DNA of 64,000 nucleotides. Source: Humulus lupulus. Taxonomy: Eukaryota > Streptophyta > Magnoliopsida > Rosales > Cannabaceae. The position numbers and the translations under genes were made by a program. The stretch spans positions 43,271,578 to 43,335,577 of the forward strand of contig NC_084793.1 of NCBI RefSeq assembly GCF_963169125.1, in the 5' to 3' direction. Every line of letters begins with the position of its first letter. The first letter of the stretch is position 1. This document shows positions 48,342 to 60,268 of the stretch, piece by piece. The notes under the pieces are model-generated. The model made no database searches. It worked only from the letters and a program-made list of their open reading frames with translations, and was not told where the DNA came from.

Positions 48342-51300
48342 ATATACCCTCCTTAAAAGGAATTTCGTCCCGAAATTCTTTCTTACCAAATAACTCAGGG
48401 TATTTTTCTTTCATGTTTTCCTCCAACTCCCATGTAGCTTCTCGTTCCGTACTATTCTTCCACAGGACCTTAACTAGTGGAATCCTTTTGGATCTCAATT
48501 CCTTGATTCCCTTTTCTATAATGCGCTCAGGCTGTTCATCATAACTCAGGTCCTGCTTCAGCTGTAACGACTCGTAACTCAACACATGAGAGGGGTCTGA
48601 CACATACTTACGCAACATCGAGATGTGAAAGACGTTATGTGTTTCAGCTAATGCTGGGGGCAGTGCCAAACGGTACGCAACTTGCCCTATCCTGTCCAAT
48701 ATCTCAAATGGACCAATATATCTAGGGCTTCACTTCCCTTTCTTTCCAAAACGCATCACACCTTTCATCGGTGAGACTTTCAAGAAAACAAAATTGCCTA
48801 CTGAAAACTCGATGTCCCTTCTCTTGAGGTCAGCGTAGCTCTTTTGCCTACTATGCGCAGTAAGCATCCTTTGGCGTATCTTCTCAATTGCCTCACTGGC
48901 CTCACTAACTGCTTCAGGCCCTAAAATCTGTTTCTCCCCAACTTCATCCCAGTACAAAGGAGATTTACATTTACGCCCATAAAGCATCTCATAAGGAGCC
49001 ATCCCTATGGTAGATTGGTAACTGTTATTGTACGAGAACTCCATTAGAGGTAGATATCGGTTCCAAGACTCTGAAAAGTCCAAGGCACAGCACCTCAACA
49101 TGTCTTCTAATATCTGTATAGTCCTCTCAGACTGGCCATCAGTCTGAGGATGAAAAGCGGTGCTAAACTTTAATCTTGATCCCATGGCTCTCTGTAGCCC
49201 TTTCCAAATGTTCGATGTGAAAACTGACCCTCGATCAGAAATTATCGACTTTGGCACCCCATGAAGTCTCACTATTTCACTAACATACAAGTCAGCATAT
49301 TGATCCGCCGAGTATGTGGTCTTAACTGGCAGAAAATGGGCAGACTTAGTGAGTCTATCTACTATCACCCACACTGAGTCGTGCTGCTTGGTGGTTCTAG
49401 GCAACCCTACAACAAAATCCATAGTGATATCCTCCCATTTCCATTCAGGAATGTAGAGCGGCTGAAGCAACCCTGCTGGTCTCTGGTGTTCCGCTTTGAC
49501 TTGCTGGCATGTCAAACATCTAGCAAAAACTCAGCAATGTCCCTCTTCATTCCATGCCACCAATATAATGCCTTGAGGTCTTGGTACATTTTCGTGGACC
49601 CTGGGTGCAAGGAATAAGGCGTTGTGTGTGCTTCTTTCATGATACTTTCCTTAATCTCAGCGCTGTCAGGCACACAAATCCTATCCCTGTATCTTAGCAA
49701 TCCACCATTAGACATCGTGAAATCGCTGATGCCACCTCCTTGTACCAAAGCCTCTTGTTTCACCAAGGCTTCATCCAATTTATGTCCTTCTCGGATTTGT
49801 TCTAGTAAAGAGGATTGCAATGTGAGGCTTGCCAAACTTCTTGTCACAATTTCAATCATAGCATTTATGATCTCTTTCTGAAGAGGCATCTATATTGCAT
49901 GCAACGCTGAGACACTCCCATGTCCCTGCCTGCTCAAGGCATCGGCAACTACATTTTCCTTGCCTGGGTGGTATAGAATCTCACAATCGTAATCCTTTAC
50001 TAATTCCAACCACCTTCGCTGCCTCATGTTCAATTCCTTTTGTGTGAAAAAGTATTTCAGACTTTTTTGGTCGGTGTATATCTCACACCTATCTCTGTAC
50101 AGGTGATGTCTCCATATCTTGAGTGCGAATACTACAGCTGCCAATTCAAGGTCATGAGTGGGATACCACTGCTCATAATCCTTGAGTTGTCTGGAAGCAT
50201 AAGCTACCACCTTCCCTTCTTGCATCAACACGCATCCCAAGTCGTTCTTTGATGCATCACAGTACACCACAAATTTCCCGCCCTCAGTGGGAACACAAAG
50301 GATAGGCGCGAAAATCAACTTATCCTTCATGGTCTAGAAACTTTCTTCACATTTTTCTGTCCATGCGAACTTCTGATGTTTCCGGGTTAAGTTGGTCAAC
50401 AGGGTAGCGATCTTCGAGAAACCCTCGACAAAATTTCTATAATAACCTGCCAACCCTAAGAAACTCCGAACTTGTGAGGCATTCTTTGGCTGGGGCCAGT
50501 CTCTAATGGCCTCGATCTTTGATGGGTCTACTGCAATTCCATCCTTGGAGACTATGTGCCCTAAGAAGGTTACCTGTTCCAGCCAAAATTTGCATTTAGA
50601 GAACTTGGCGTACAATCGATGCTCCCGTAATCTGTTTAGAGTCAATCTCAAATGCTCTTCCTACTCCTCCTTGGTCTTTGAGTAAATGAGGATATCATCA
50701 ATGAACACTACTACGAACTTGTCCAAGAAATCCTTAAATACCTTATTCATCATATCCATAAAGGCTACTGGGGCGTTGGTGAGTCCAAAGGACATCACTA
50801 AGAATTCGTAGTGCCCATAGCGAGTTCTAAAGGCCGTTTTTGGTATGTCTCCCTCTTTCACCTTCAACTGATGGTACCCAGATCGCAGATCAATCTTCGA
50901 GAACACTGAAGCCCCTTGTAGCTGATCAAAAAGGTCGTCTATCCTAGGCAAAGGATACTTATTCTTAATGGTGACCTTATTGAGCTCTCGATAATCAATG
51001 CACATTCTCATACTCCCGTCCTTCTTTTTCACAAATAGGACTGGTGCTCCCCATGGCGAATGGCTAGGTCTTATGAACCCTTTGTCCAACAACTCCTGTA
51101 GTTGGTTCTTAAGTTCCTTTAACTCTACCGTCGTCATTCGATAGGGTGCCTTAGATATCGTGCAGTTTCAGGTGCAAGCTCGATTACAAACTCGATCTCT
51201 CTGTCCGGGGGTAGTTCTGGTAATTCCTCGGGAAACACCTCTGGGAACTCACAAACAATATGAACATTTTCTGGCTTTAGTTCTGACTCCTTGGACTTAT

Positions 51301-51517
51301 CCACTACACTGGCAAGGAACGCCGAACATCCATGTTGCATCATATTTCGTGCTTCCAGTGCAGATATTATGGGTGTTCGAAGGCCTGCTACTTCACCTCT
51401 AAAGGAGAAAACCTCTCCATCCTTTGGCCTGAACTCTACGATCTTCTTTTGACAGTCTATCGTAGTCCCATGTTTGGATAACCAATCCATGCTGAGTATA
51501 ACATCATAATCCGGCAT
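48342..51517 (-). pseudogene. B: pol (protease end, RT, RNase H, integrase, chromodomain-like tail), broken
   Basis: Minus strand, right to left: protease end with PDYDVILSMDWL (51,500); RT with [13 protein letters not shown] and [10 protein letters not shown] (about 50,680); RNase H with [17 protein letters not shown] and [11 protein letters not shown]; integrase with Asp in TMDFVVGLP, Asp in SDRGSVFTS and Glu in DGQSERTIQ (49,400-49,050); then a chromodomain-like tail (PERIIEKGIKELRSK ... ATWELEENM, 48,540-48,400) that may target insertion to chromatin. Breaks: TAG at 50,661, 50,334 and 49,890; TGA at 48,730; frameshifts near 51,163 (between protease and RT) and near 49,525 (before the integrase). 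Confidence 0.9.
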
Positions 51518-53017
51518 ACTCAGTTCTATGAGATCTGCTGGGCACTATCTACCCTCTATCGTTACAGGTGTTGACAGTAACCACTTGTTTGACAACATCA
51601 TATCTCCCGATGGCAACAATGCACTAAAGTTATGTTCAAACATCTTATAAGGCATATTCAGTCTATCAATCACATTCATGGAAACATAGGAATGTGTTGC
51701 TCCATAATCAATTAAGACTCTACACATTGTACCAGATATAGGGAGCTGACCTGTAACCACGGTGTTGCTATTGGCCACTTCATTCTGAGTTAAGGCGAAG
51801 ACTCTTGCTGGCACCAGATTGTTATTGTTATTCTGTCCCGCCTTCCATTGTGGGCAAATCTTCCGCAAGTGTCCTGTCTGGCCGCACTTGAAGCATTTGT
51901 TGGAACCGGCTTGGCACTCTCCTGGGTGTTTCCTTGTGCATTTAGGGCAGGTAGGATACTCGACTCGGTTGCCCTGTTGGTTCCCACGGTTCCGGTCATT
52001 GAAGCGGGTATTGCGGTTGCTATGGTTCTGAGAGTTGTGGTTGTTGCTGTTCGTGACTGGAGGTCTAGGTCTTTTATCAACCCCACTATTCTGTCCTTCG
52101 ATATCCTTTCTCTTGTTGCTCTCATGGAAGTTCTTGTTGCGGTGGTTCTCTCTTCTAGTGGCATTATCCTTCCATATTCGATCCTCCAAATATTCAGCCT
52201 CAAGAGCTCTGTCCAATACCTATGCATAACTGACCACCTCAGTGCTGGTCATCCTAACATCCCTTGCTATCATCGGTTTGAGCCCCCTTACAAACCTCTG
52301 GACTCGCATTGCATCAGTCGGCACCACTTCAGGGGCAAACTTGGCCAATCGATCGAACTTTTGTGCATAGTCGGTGACCGAAAGGCTCCCTTGAACCAGA
52401 GTTATAAATTCATCAACCTTAGTTGCTAGCACCGCTGGACTGTAATACTTCTTACTGAATGCCTGGACAAACTGCGCCCAAGTAATGGTATTTGGATCAC
52501 GGGTCTGTTTAGTCACGTCCCACCAAATCCGTGCATCCATCTTAAGTAGATAAGCTGCGCAGGAAACCCTTTGGCGATCATCTAACTCCATATGATCAAA
52601 AATAGCCTCAACAGACCTTAGCCAATCTTCTGCCACCATTGGATCAGCTTTCCCTTCAAACGTCGGTGGGGCTTGTTTCCTGAAGCGTTCATATACTGGT
52701 TCAAACCCATAGGCTACAGGTTGTGGTGCAGGTGGTGGTACTGGCGGCTGAGGTTGTGCCACTGGTACTTGAGGTATGGGGTGCGTTCGAGATGTCTGTG
52801 GTGCTTGTCTAGCTTGCGCTAACTCCTCATCTCTTAGTCTCAACTATACTCTTAACCTTGCCACCTCTACAGCCAGGTCCACAGTTGGCGCTGCTGGAGC
52901 TGTAGGTTGAACAGTTGGCACTTCAACGTCAGGGATGGCCGTAGTTTCAGACCTTGTGGAGGCACCCTTTCCTCTGCCTCTACCTCTTCCCCTTCCTCTT
53001 CTTCCTCTGGTTGACAT
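51518..53017 (-). pseudogene. B: gag and start of protease, broken by TAG codons
   Basis: Starts at the ATG ending 53,017 with an Arg/Gly-rich N-terminus (STRGRRGRGRGRGRG), then a Pro/Gln-rich stretch, the retrotransposon gag domain (FRKQAPPTFEGKADPMVAEDWLRS to about 52,220), a basic linker, a zinc knuckle CFKCGQTGHLRKIC preceded by a related CPKCTRKHPGEC, and the protease motif as LIDYGATHSYVS (Tyr in place of the usual Ser/Thr/Gly after Asp). TAG interrupts at 52,845, 52,220 and 51,545, with the frame otherwise kept. Confidence 0.9.
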
Positions 53018-53282
53018 GATGAAGTTCTAAGGCAATCACAGGAAAAATCATAAGGAAGGAACATTGCATATTGATGGGTATTTGTAAATCATGCATTCAC
53101 ATCACACCATTTAAATTTGCAATAAAATATCCATAGTATTCAAAAATGTTTAAAATATTCCAAAATTAAACAATCCCAAAAAGTGTTTAATTAACCAAGA
53201 CATATATCCTTAAGGTCTTAGAAAATTATTATAAAACCATCTTATTTATTGGCATCCCCATGCAATGATCACGAAATGGACT

Positions 53283-53837
53283 CTAGTCCTCGACGGTGGA
53301 CTCGTCCTCTGAATTATAATAAAAGACATTTCCAAGGATGTGGAAATAGCCAGGAGCGCTCGCCATTATCTCCATCCTCGCGGTCAGACGCGGTATAGCT
53401 CGCAGTACTTCCTCAACTGCCGTTTCTCCTTCCACGTCATGCACCGTCTCTAAACGCTCCTCTATTTCGCCATCATCCGTCTTTACTAGCACCCACTCCA
53501 GACGACTAAGGTCATATCTTGCCAGAAAGTCGCGAATCGTAAACTCCATGGTGCTAAACTCCATGTCATCTAGCGCAACGTTATTCCATGATTGATGTAA
53601 CTGTTGAAGAGCCTCTGGGTACATCGACAAAGCTTCACTCATTACCCAGAATTGCTCTATGGGCCAAAGCAAGGCTCCCCTCTTATTCATTATTTCTTGT
53701 ATACGATCGCATACCTCCTTCGTCGTCTTTAAAACCGCCATGCGCCAATCATCAGGATCCTCGTCAAGCTTGACTTTTGGAATCGCGCAGATTTCCTTAA
53801 TTAATTGTTTCTTTGTCATTCTTAACATAGGAGGCAT
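53283..53837 (-). CDS. ORF of unknown function between primer site and gag of B (184 residues)
   Basis: An uninterrupted frame from ATG at 53,837 to TAG at 53,283, in the leader of B, about 150 bp after the primer site and 265 bp before gag. The product is acidic toward its end, rich in Glu and Trp/Met, and helical in appearance: basic N-terminus (MLRMTKKQLIKEI), central WNNVALDDMEFSTMEFTIRDF and an acidic C-terminus (NSEDESTVED). I see no zinc knuckle, membrane segment or catalytic motif and recognise no family. It lies in a different frame region from gag. Most Tekay elements I know have no ORF here. It could be a captured host fragment or a lineage-specific accessory protein. Being intact beside a gag with three stops is notable, though a 555 bp frame can survive by chance. 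Confidence 0.5.
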   Translation of the reverse strand: MPPMLRMTKKQLIKEICAIPKVKLDEDPDDWRMAVLKTTKEVCDRIQEIMNKRGALLWPIEQFWVMSEALSMYPEALQQLHQSWNNVALDDMEFSTMEFTIRDFLARYDLSRLEWVLVKTDDGEIEERLETVHDVEGETAVEEVLRAIPRLTARMEIMASAPGYFHILGNVFYYNSEDESTVED

Positions 53838-54004
53838 ATTTACTGCTGCAGTTAACTATAGAAAAATTAAATAAAATAGAAGCAAGTAATAACACATAAG
53901 CAAATACTTACGATGCGGTGAAGTGAGATTTTCCCATCTTTAGCGTGTATGGGGTGGGGGGGGGGGGTCCTTGGAAACATGGACGACCTGGCTCTGATAC
54001 CATT
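53838..54004 (-). promoter_or_regulatory. Leader and primer-binding site of B
   Basis: GGCTCTGATACCA at 53,990-54,002 is the reverse complement of TGGTATCAGAGCC, the site paired by initiator methionine tRNA, and lies two bases from the LTR. A G-rich run (53,951-53,967) follows in the leader. Confidence 0.88.
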
Positions 54005-56073
54005 TGTAAAGAACGCCCTAGACTAATACTTACAAAACATTCGCATAACATAGTTTATAAAAGAATACCACTCATTATCAAAGTCTCAGCGGGGACTTGC
54101 TTAAAACCATGCAAGTTAGCGCCATAAGTTTTAAAAGAAAACATAGATTTTTATGCAAAGTTCAAAGAAACAAAAATTAAATAACTGAGTCCCACTGATA
54201 ATTTAGGAAAGTCTCTTAAAAACAAAACATAATTTAAATGGCGTTCTACGATGATCGTTTTTTCGTCCATAGGATTACCCCTCGCCATACACCCCACGAT
54301 GATAGAACTCCTCACGTCACCACGCGTGCCATAAGAGATCCTATTTACTACCTGGAAGGAAAGTAAGGGGGTGAGCTAAAAGCCCAGTAAGGAAGTACAA
54401 ACAACAAGCAAGTAAGAATACAACAATACAAACACTAACGTTCATCTAAAACATCATGGCATATCATAACATATCATCATTGCATATCATAACGTAATCG
54501 TAACATATCATCATATCACAATCATACAGCATACATGATGAGCATGGCTTGCTAGTTGTCCATGTCACCCTATGAGGTAAACAAGAGTCTCTGGTCCTTG
54601 AATAACCTCAGCGCGTCCGCCCTAGGAGTTACGTCTTTAGCTATAGTAACTCGTTCGATGTATCTAACATCGTAATTTGTTTGATGTATCTAACATCGTA
54701 ATTTGTTTGATGTATCTAACATCGTAACTTGTTTGATGTATCTAACATCCATACACATATCATATTCAACATATCATCACATTATGGCATTTATATTTCA
54801 TAACAATTCATTCATACAACAGTCTTACCATTCATAGCATAAAATCATAGAATCAATCTAACTTCCTTACCTCAGGTCCAAGCTAAGAAATTTTCACAAT
54901 CTTTCAACGAGCCTATATCATAATCAAAACAACATTTCTTAGGTTCATAAAATTACTATTTTGCCCTTCCATACAACTCATGTGCGCATGGGCCATGCAC
55001 ACATAATAACAATTATACATAACATGCAATTATTCTTAACTACACATAAAGCCATAAAAGAATAATGCTCATTTTACCTATTTTACACGCATGATCTTTT
55101 TATAAAAACCACATAGTTGAATAATAAACATAATTTTGGACGTAAAAGTCGATTTGCATGTAACATGCATACGTGGGAACATTACGTAATTGCGACGTTT
55201 TAAAAACGATAATTCTACATTCCTTACTTTTATTGTTTTAAAAATCAATAGACATATAACATGCTTTATTTTTCTTAAAATTTCTAAGTTGATTAAATTC
55301 CTTAAAACATTATTTTATTTTATAAAATAATTTGATTTAGCTTAAAAATAAAATACGTGACAATTTCATTTATTAATCAAATTACAAAGAATTAACAAAA
55401 AACTTTGAATTAATAAAAATACCTATGTTTAATATGTTTCTTTAGAAAAACAAATTTTAACATTGGTTAATTGCGTTACATAAATGATGTGAGAAAAATA
55501 TATTTTTAAGTGTGGGAAAAATATATTTTTATTTAAATTATTTAAGACTTAGTTTTATGTAACATAAATCCATATGTGACAATTAAATAATCATTTTTAA
55601 ACTTTTTAAACCAAACTTTCAGCCACTATTTAAATTTCTTTAAAAATCACAATAAATAGAATCTAAATATTTTTCTCAATCAAAATAAAGGAAAGTTATA
55701 ACTTATCAAAATATGCATTCATACCATTTTAAAATACAATTTTTCAATATTACCATAACTTAGGATAATAATTTGTTCCAAAATCTCATCAAATTTATTT
55801 TAGTGGAACACACTTCACATTTTCTTACGAAAATTCCAGCAACCATTTTTACCTTTAAAAATCACCATATTCAATTTAAAACCGCATATTTTTCTAAAAA
55901 TACAATAAAAATTCTGTAGGTATTTATTTGAGTAAAATATCATTTTAATGGGACTTAAAATTCCCTTTTTAATTTCATAAAATTAACATAACATCAAGGA
56001 CATTACTTATGCATGCAAATAATTTTTTTTATCAAACTTTTACCCAATTATTTACAAAAATCAGCAAGCTTAA
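54005..56073 (-). repeat. B: 5' LTR, remaining part (inverted)
   Basis: 2069 bp closely matching 44,635-46,68x of the 3' LTR, with scattered substitutions and one more 26-bp unit (54,657, 54,683, 54,709, 54,735). Ends at the target duplication CTTAA where A was inserted. Together with 27,287-28,950 it makes an LTR of about 3.73 kb. Confidence 0.93.
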
Positions 56074-56363
56074 TGTTGACGCCGTTTTTCGTCAACAGAT
56101 AAAAGAAGAGAGCACGTAAACAATTTAAGACAATGGCCAAAAATAAACAAACGAATCAAACACGGTTTTTTACGTGGTTCAGCAGTTAAATCTGCCTAGT
56201 CCACGAGTCTCTGTTATTAATCTCAAGATTATCTCTGAATAATTCTTTAGCATGAATTCTCCAGAGTTTTTTCTCAAGGATCAGAATTTCGGTCATTTAC
56301 AATGGTGCATGACTTCTCTATTTATAGAGAAGGATGCAGAATACTATCCCACATATTTTGGGT
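56074..56363 (-). repeat. 3' LTR of A, remaining part (inverted)
   Basis: Reverse complement matches about 29,457-29,745 with one clear difference (near 56,295), including the TATA region (CTCTATTTATAGAG). Ends abruptly at the breakpoint beside LTR C1. Confidence 0.93.
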
Positions 56364-57255
56364 CTGACTCATTAGTCAGGTTTGGCAAAGGTGCTAGTAT
56401 CAACTGTGAAGTTGTGACTCATTAGTCAGGTTCGGCAGTGGTACTGGGCACTGGTCACGTTGCAGTGGCTCATCAGTCAGAATTGGCAAAGGTGTTAGCA
56501 TCAACTGTGAAGCTGTGACTTATTAGTCAGGTTCGGCAGTGATACTGGACACTGGTCACATAGCGCTGACTCATTAGTCAGAACGGCCTTAGCGTGGATC
56601 ACGCATGCCAGTAGAGATTAGATCTAATCGACTATTAGCATTGAATGATTCAAAGAGCATTAATGCCAGACCGACCCCGAGGGTCGATGATTGAGATAAG
56701 CGCTTGGAGGCTAGTGGCTTACCTAGCAGCCACTCTCCCACTTGAATTCACATGATGTTCACTTATTTGTTTGAAAGCTTTATGCTCAGTGTGATTATAA
56801 TGATAATCATTTGATAATGTTTATATAAAGTGTTATGTTTTCTTGCTGGGCCTTGGCTCATGGGTGCTATGTGGTGCAGGTAAAGGGAAAGAAAAGCTCA
56901 CGTAGCCTTGAGTGGAGAGCTGATGTGGTGATGTGTACATATGCGGCCGCTTGACCACCACAGCCAAGGAGTTCTCAGAGGAACTAGGGGGTTTACCCTA
57001 TTTTTTCCGCTTAGGTCGGCGGGATTGTAAATTTAAAACAGTAGTGACCATTTTGTACTAAGAACAACTTGTAAACATTTTTTTAGCTCTGCAGAGCAGT
57101 TTGTAATGAAAATCTCCATTTCCTTTTTATTAGTTTTATACCTTAACCTGTTAATTACACTTAGAGCACGTTTTTGACCAAAGGACTCAGGTAGTGAGTC
57201 AGATTTCTGGTCCACCGTTCACCGTAACTATTCTGGGGTAGCCAGGGCGTTACAC
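56364..57255 (+). mobile_element. Solo LTR C1, second part
   Basis: From the breakpoint to GGGCGTTACA, followed by TSD CCAAG. It aligns with 17,066-18,055 of C2, including the shared module near 56,841-56,890. Confidence 0.88.
56365..56615. repeat. Tandem repeat with two-unit higher order in LTR C1
   Basis: Five units of about 50 bp starting TGACTCATTAGTCAGG-like at 56,365, 56,414, 56,466, 56,515 and 56,567. Units 1 and 3 share one right half (GGTGCTAGTATCAACTGTGA type), units 2 and 4 another (GTACTGGGCACTGGTCAC type), so the true period is about 101 bp. Each head is an inverted repeat (TGACT...AGTCA). Confidence 0.88.
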
Positions 57256-60200
57256 CAAGCTAGAGGAAGAGCTCATCTGAAGTTCGAAAATAAATTTTTA
57301 ATTTTAAATGATGTATTTTTTATTCCAGATTTTAGTAGAAGTTTAATTTAAGTTTCCATGTTGCAATTAAAATAATTTGTTATGACTTTCATAAGTTCTA
57401 ATATATCTATTTCTTTCAATGGATCACAATTATGTATTGCATGTTTGGAAAATAGGCTTTATATTTTGCGACCTAATGAACCCATCACTCTTAACAATGA
57501 TTTATTCAAAGTAGCTAAACCTAGGATCAATAAACTTCAAAAGACCGAAAACGATACCATGACGTATTTATGGCATTTAAGACTAGGTTGCATTGGCTAT
57601 GATAGAATTCAAAGACTTACAAAGGACGGGCCTGTGAGGGAACTCACCTTAGGCGAATTACCTGTCTCTGAATCTTGTCTAGAAGGCAAACTGACCAAGC
57701 GTCCATTCTCTGCAAAGGGTGATAGGGCCAAAGAACCAATTGGACTAGTTCATTAAGATGTTTGTGGCTCTTTGAAGGTACAAGTCAGGGGTGGTTTTGA
57801 GTATTTCGTCACTTTCATTGACGATTACTCTAGATACTCATGTCTTTACCTAATGCATAGGAAATTAGAAACATTTTCAAAGTTTCAGGAATTCCTAGCA
57901 ATGGCTCAGAACCAATTAGGTAAAACGTTAAAGATCTTGCGATCTAATAGGGGTGGAGAATATTTGGATATGCAGTTCCAAGATCATTTAATTGAACTTG
58001 AGATTTTATCACAACTTACTGCCCTGGGTACTCCGCAATAAAATGGTGTAGCGGAGCGCCGAAACAAAACTTTATTGGAAATGGTTAGATGCATGCTTAG
58101 TTACTCAACTCTACCAACTTCATTATGGGGACATGCAATTGAAACCGCGAATGACATTCTCAATGTCGTGCCATCTAAATCAATCCCCAAAACACCTTTA
58201 GAACGTGGAATGGTCGTGAACCTAGTTTATGCCATTATAGAATTTGGGGGTGTCCCACCCACGTCCTGAGGAAACATGTGGGAAAGCTAGAACCGCGAAC
58301 TGAAGTTTGCATGTTTGTTGGCTATCCTAAAGATACTCGGGGTGGACTTTTCTATAGCCATTCAGAAAAGGTGTTTACTTCTACGAATGCTACTTTTCTG
58401 GAAAATGACTATGTCCAAAACTTCAAACCATGCAACAAAGTAGTTTTAGATGAGATGGTTAAAGAATTGAATCCAACCAATGTTCCATAATCATCAACGC
58501 GAGTTGATGATGAAATTCCCACTCTTCATGTCCAACCGACACAAGTCGATTTAAATGAAGAAAGTACCATTGTTCCTGAGCAAACAGTCACGAAGCCTCA
58601 TCGTAGTGGGAGGGTTTCTAGGAACCCAGTTCGCTATGGTTTGGATGGTGAAACCAATATGGTTGTTGGTGACACTAGTGATAATGATCTGTTGTCTTTC
58701 AAAGATGCAATGGCTAGCCCTGAAAAGGAACTATGGCTCGAAGCCATGAAACAGGAAATGGAGTACATGTACTCAAATTTTGTCTGTGATTTTGTGGAAG
58801 CACCTAGTAACTTTAGGGCCATTGGGTACAAGTGGATCTTCAAGAAGAAATGAGGTGTTGATGGAAATATTGAATCTTATAAAGCTCGAATAGTGACAAA
58901 TGGTCATACCCAAAGAGAAGGCGTGGACTATGAGGAAACTTTTAGTTTGGTATCCATGCTCAAGTCCATTCGCATCCTCGTATACATAGCAGCCGCTCTT
59001 AACTATGAGATCTGGCAAATGGACGTCAAGACAACTTTCCTTAATGGAAAACTTGACGAAGTCATTTATATGGATCAGCCAGAAGGATTTAAAGTAGTTG
59101 GACAAGAAAGAAAAGTTTGCAAGTTGAATAGGTCCATTTATGGACTTAAGCAAGCTTCTCTTTCCTGGAACCTTAGGTTTGATGAAATAATCAAAACCTA
59201 TGGCTTTGAACAAAATATTGATGAACCTTGTGTTTACCAACTAAAGGCAAATCAAGTAGTGGTATTTCTGGTTCTTTATGTAGATGATATCTTACTCATT
59301 GTAAACAATGTTAAGAAATTGTCAGATGTGAAGAATTCACTGAGCACTCAATTCTAGATGAAGGATTTGGGTGAAGCAAGTTGTGTTCTAGGTATCCAGA
59401 TCATTAGGGATAGAAAGAACAGACTCTTAGCTCTATCTCAAACTGCTTACATAGATAAAGCGCTTGAATGTTTCTCAGTGACAAATTCCAAGAAAGGACG
59501 TCTACCATCCCGCCATGGAATTCATCTTTCAAAGAAGCAGTCTCCCCAGACTCCTGAAGAGGAAGGTGCAATGAGAAAATTTCCTTACACATTTGCAGTT
59601 GGAAGTCTGATGTATGCTATGTTGTGTACTAGACTAGATATCTTCTATGCAGTGGGAGTAGTGAGCAGGTATTAGTCAAACCCAGGACCGAAACATTGGA
59701 TAGCAGTTAAGCATATCCTGAAGTATTTAAGGCGGACTAGGGATTATATGTTAGTCTACAAGGGTGGTGTTCTAAATCCTATAGGCTACAATGATTTAGA
59801 TTTTCAGACTAATGTCGATGACAGGAAGTCTACTTCTGGAATGGTGTTTACTCTTGGGGGTGGAGCTGTGTTATGGAGAAGCATAAAGCAGTCTGCGATC
59901 TCATATTCCACCATGGAGGCTGAGTACGTAGCTGTGTCAAAAGCAACTAAGGAAACAATCTGGCTAAAGAAGTTCTATTCAGATCTTGGTGTTATTCAAG
60001 AAATGGATAAACCACTTGTATTGTTTTGTGACAATACATGAGCGATAGCCAACTCGAAAGAACCTTGAAGTCACAAGAGGAGTAAGCATATAGTAAGGAA
60101 GTATCACATTATTCGAGAATATGTGGCCAGGGGAGATGTGAAGGTTCTGAAGACAATCTTGCGGATCCATTTACAAAGACACTACCAGAAGCTACATTTG

Positions 60201-60268
60201 ATAAGCGTATAAAGGGAATGAGATTAGTAGAATTAAGGCATTAGTTTCAATTAGTGCAAGTGGGTGTT
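57256..60268 (+). pseudogene. D: copia pol (end of protease, integrase, RT, RNase H), decayed
   Basis: Pre-integrase domain at 57,538-57,713 (TYLWHLRLGCIGYDRIQRL, then a Cys pair); integrase core with FIDDYSRYSC and LRSNRGGEYL, where Asn replaces the usual catalytic Asp; the copia block FVGYPKDTRGG (58,310); RT with QMDVKTTFLNG and YVDDILLI (59,280); RNase H region with ADR/STSGMVFTLGGGAV and STMEAEYVA (59,900). Many stops (57,754 TAA, 58,039 TAA, 58,851 TGA, 59,355 TAG, 59,673 TAG, 60,039 TGA and others) and a frameshift near 58,260. Gag lies inverted at 42,558-43,588. An old, inactive copy. Confidence 0.88.

Larger units (their letters stand above)
44635..56073 (-). mobile_element. B: Ty3/gypsy chromovirus, Tekay-like (minus strand in the window)
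   Basis: 3' LTR 44,635-48,341, coding region 48,342-53,837, primer site 53,990-54,002, 5' LTR from 54,005 to 56,073 and then, beyond A and the inversion, 28,950 back to 27,287. TSD ATTTA on both outer edges. Gag-PR-RT-RH-IN order, a chromodomain-like C-terminus and very long LTRs point to the Tekay/Del lineage (inference). Coding frames are broken. The 3' LTR keeps, at about 46,680, the unoccupied version of the site where A inserted in the 5' LTR. Confidence 0.9.
41062..56363. other. Inverted segment (about 15.3 kb)
   Basis: Both edges fall inside LTRs. The left edge joins the 3' LTR of A to the middle of solo LTR C1. The right edge joins the remaining, reversed part of the A LTR to the remaining part of C1. 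Reversing the segment rebuilds both LTRs in correct order, apart from about 35 bp, and places the TSD pairs of A, B, C1 and E in proper direct orientation. Confidence 0.88.

Noticed and set aside
41062..57255. Two independent truncated insertions instead of an inversion
   Set aside because: Would require four matching half-LTRs, correct TSD pairs and a split copia D to coincide; one inversion explains all. An assembly error remains possible.
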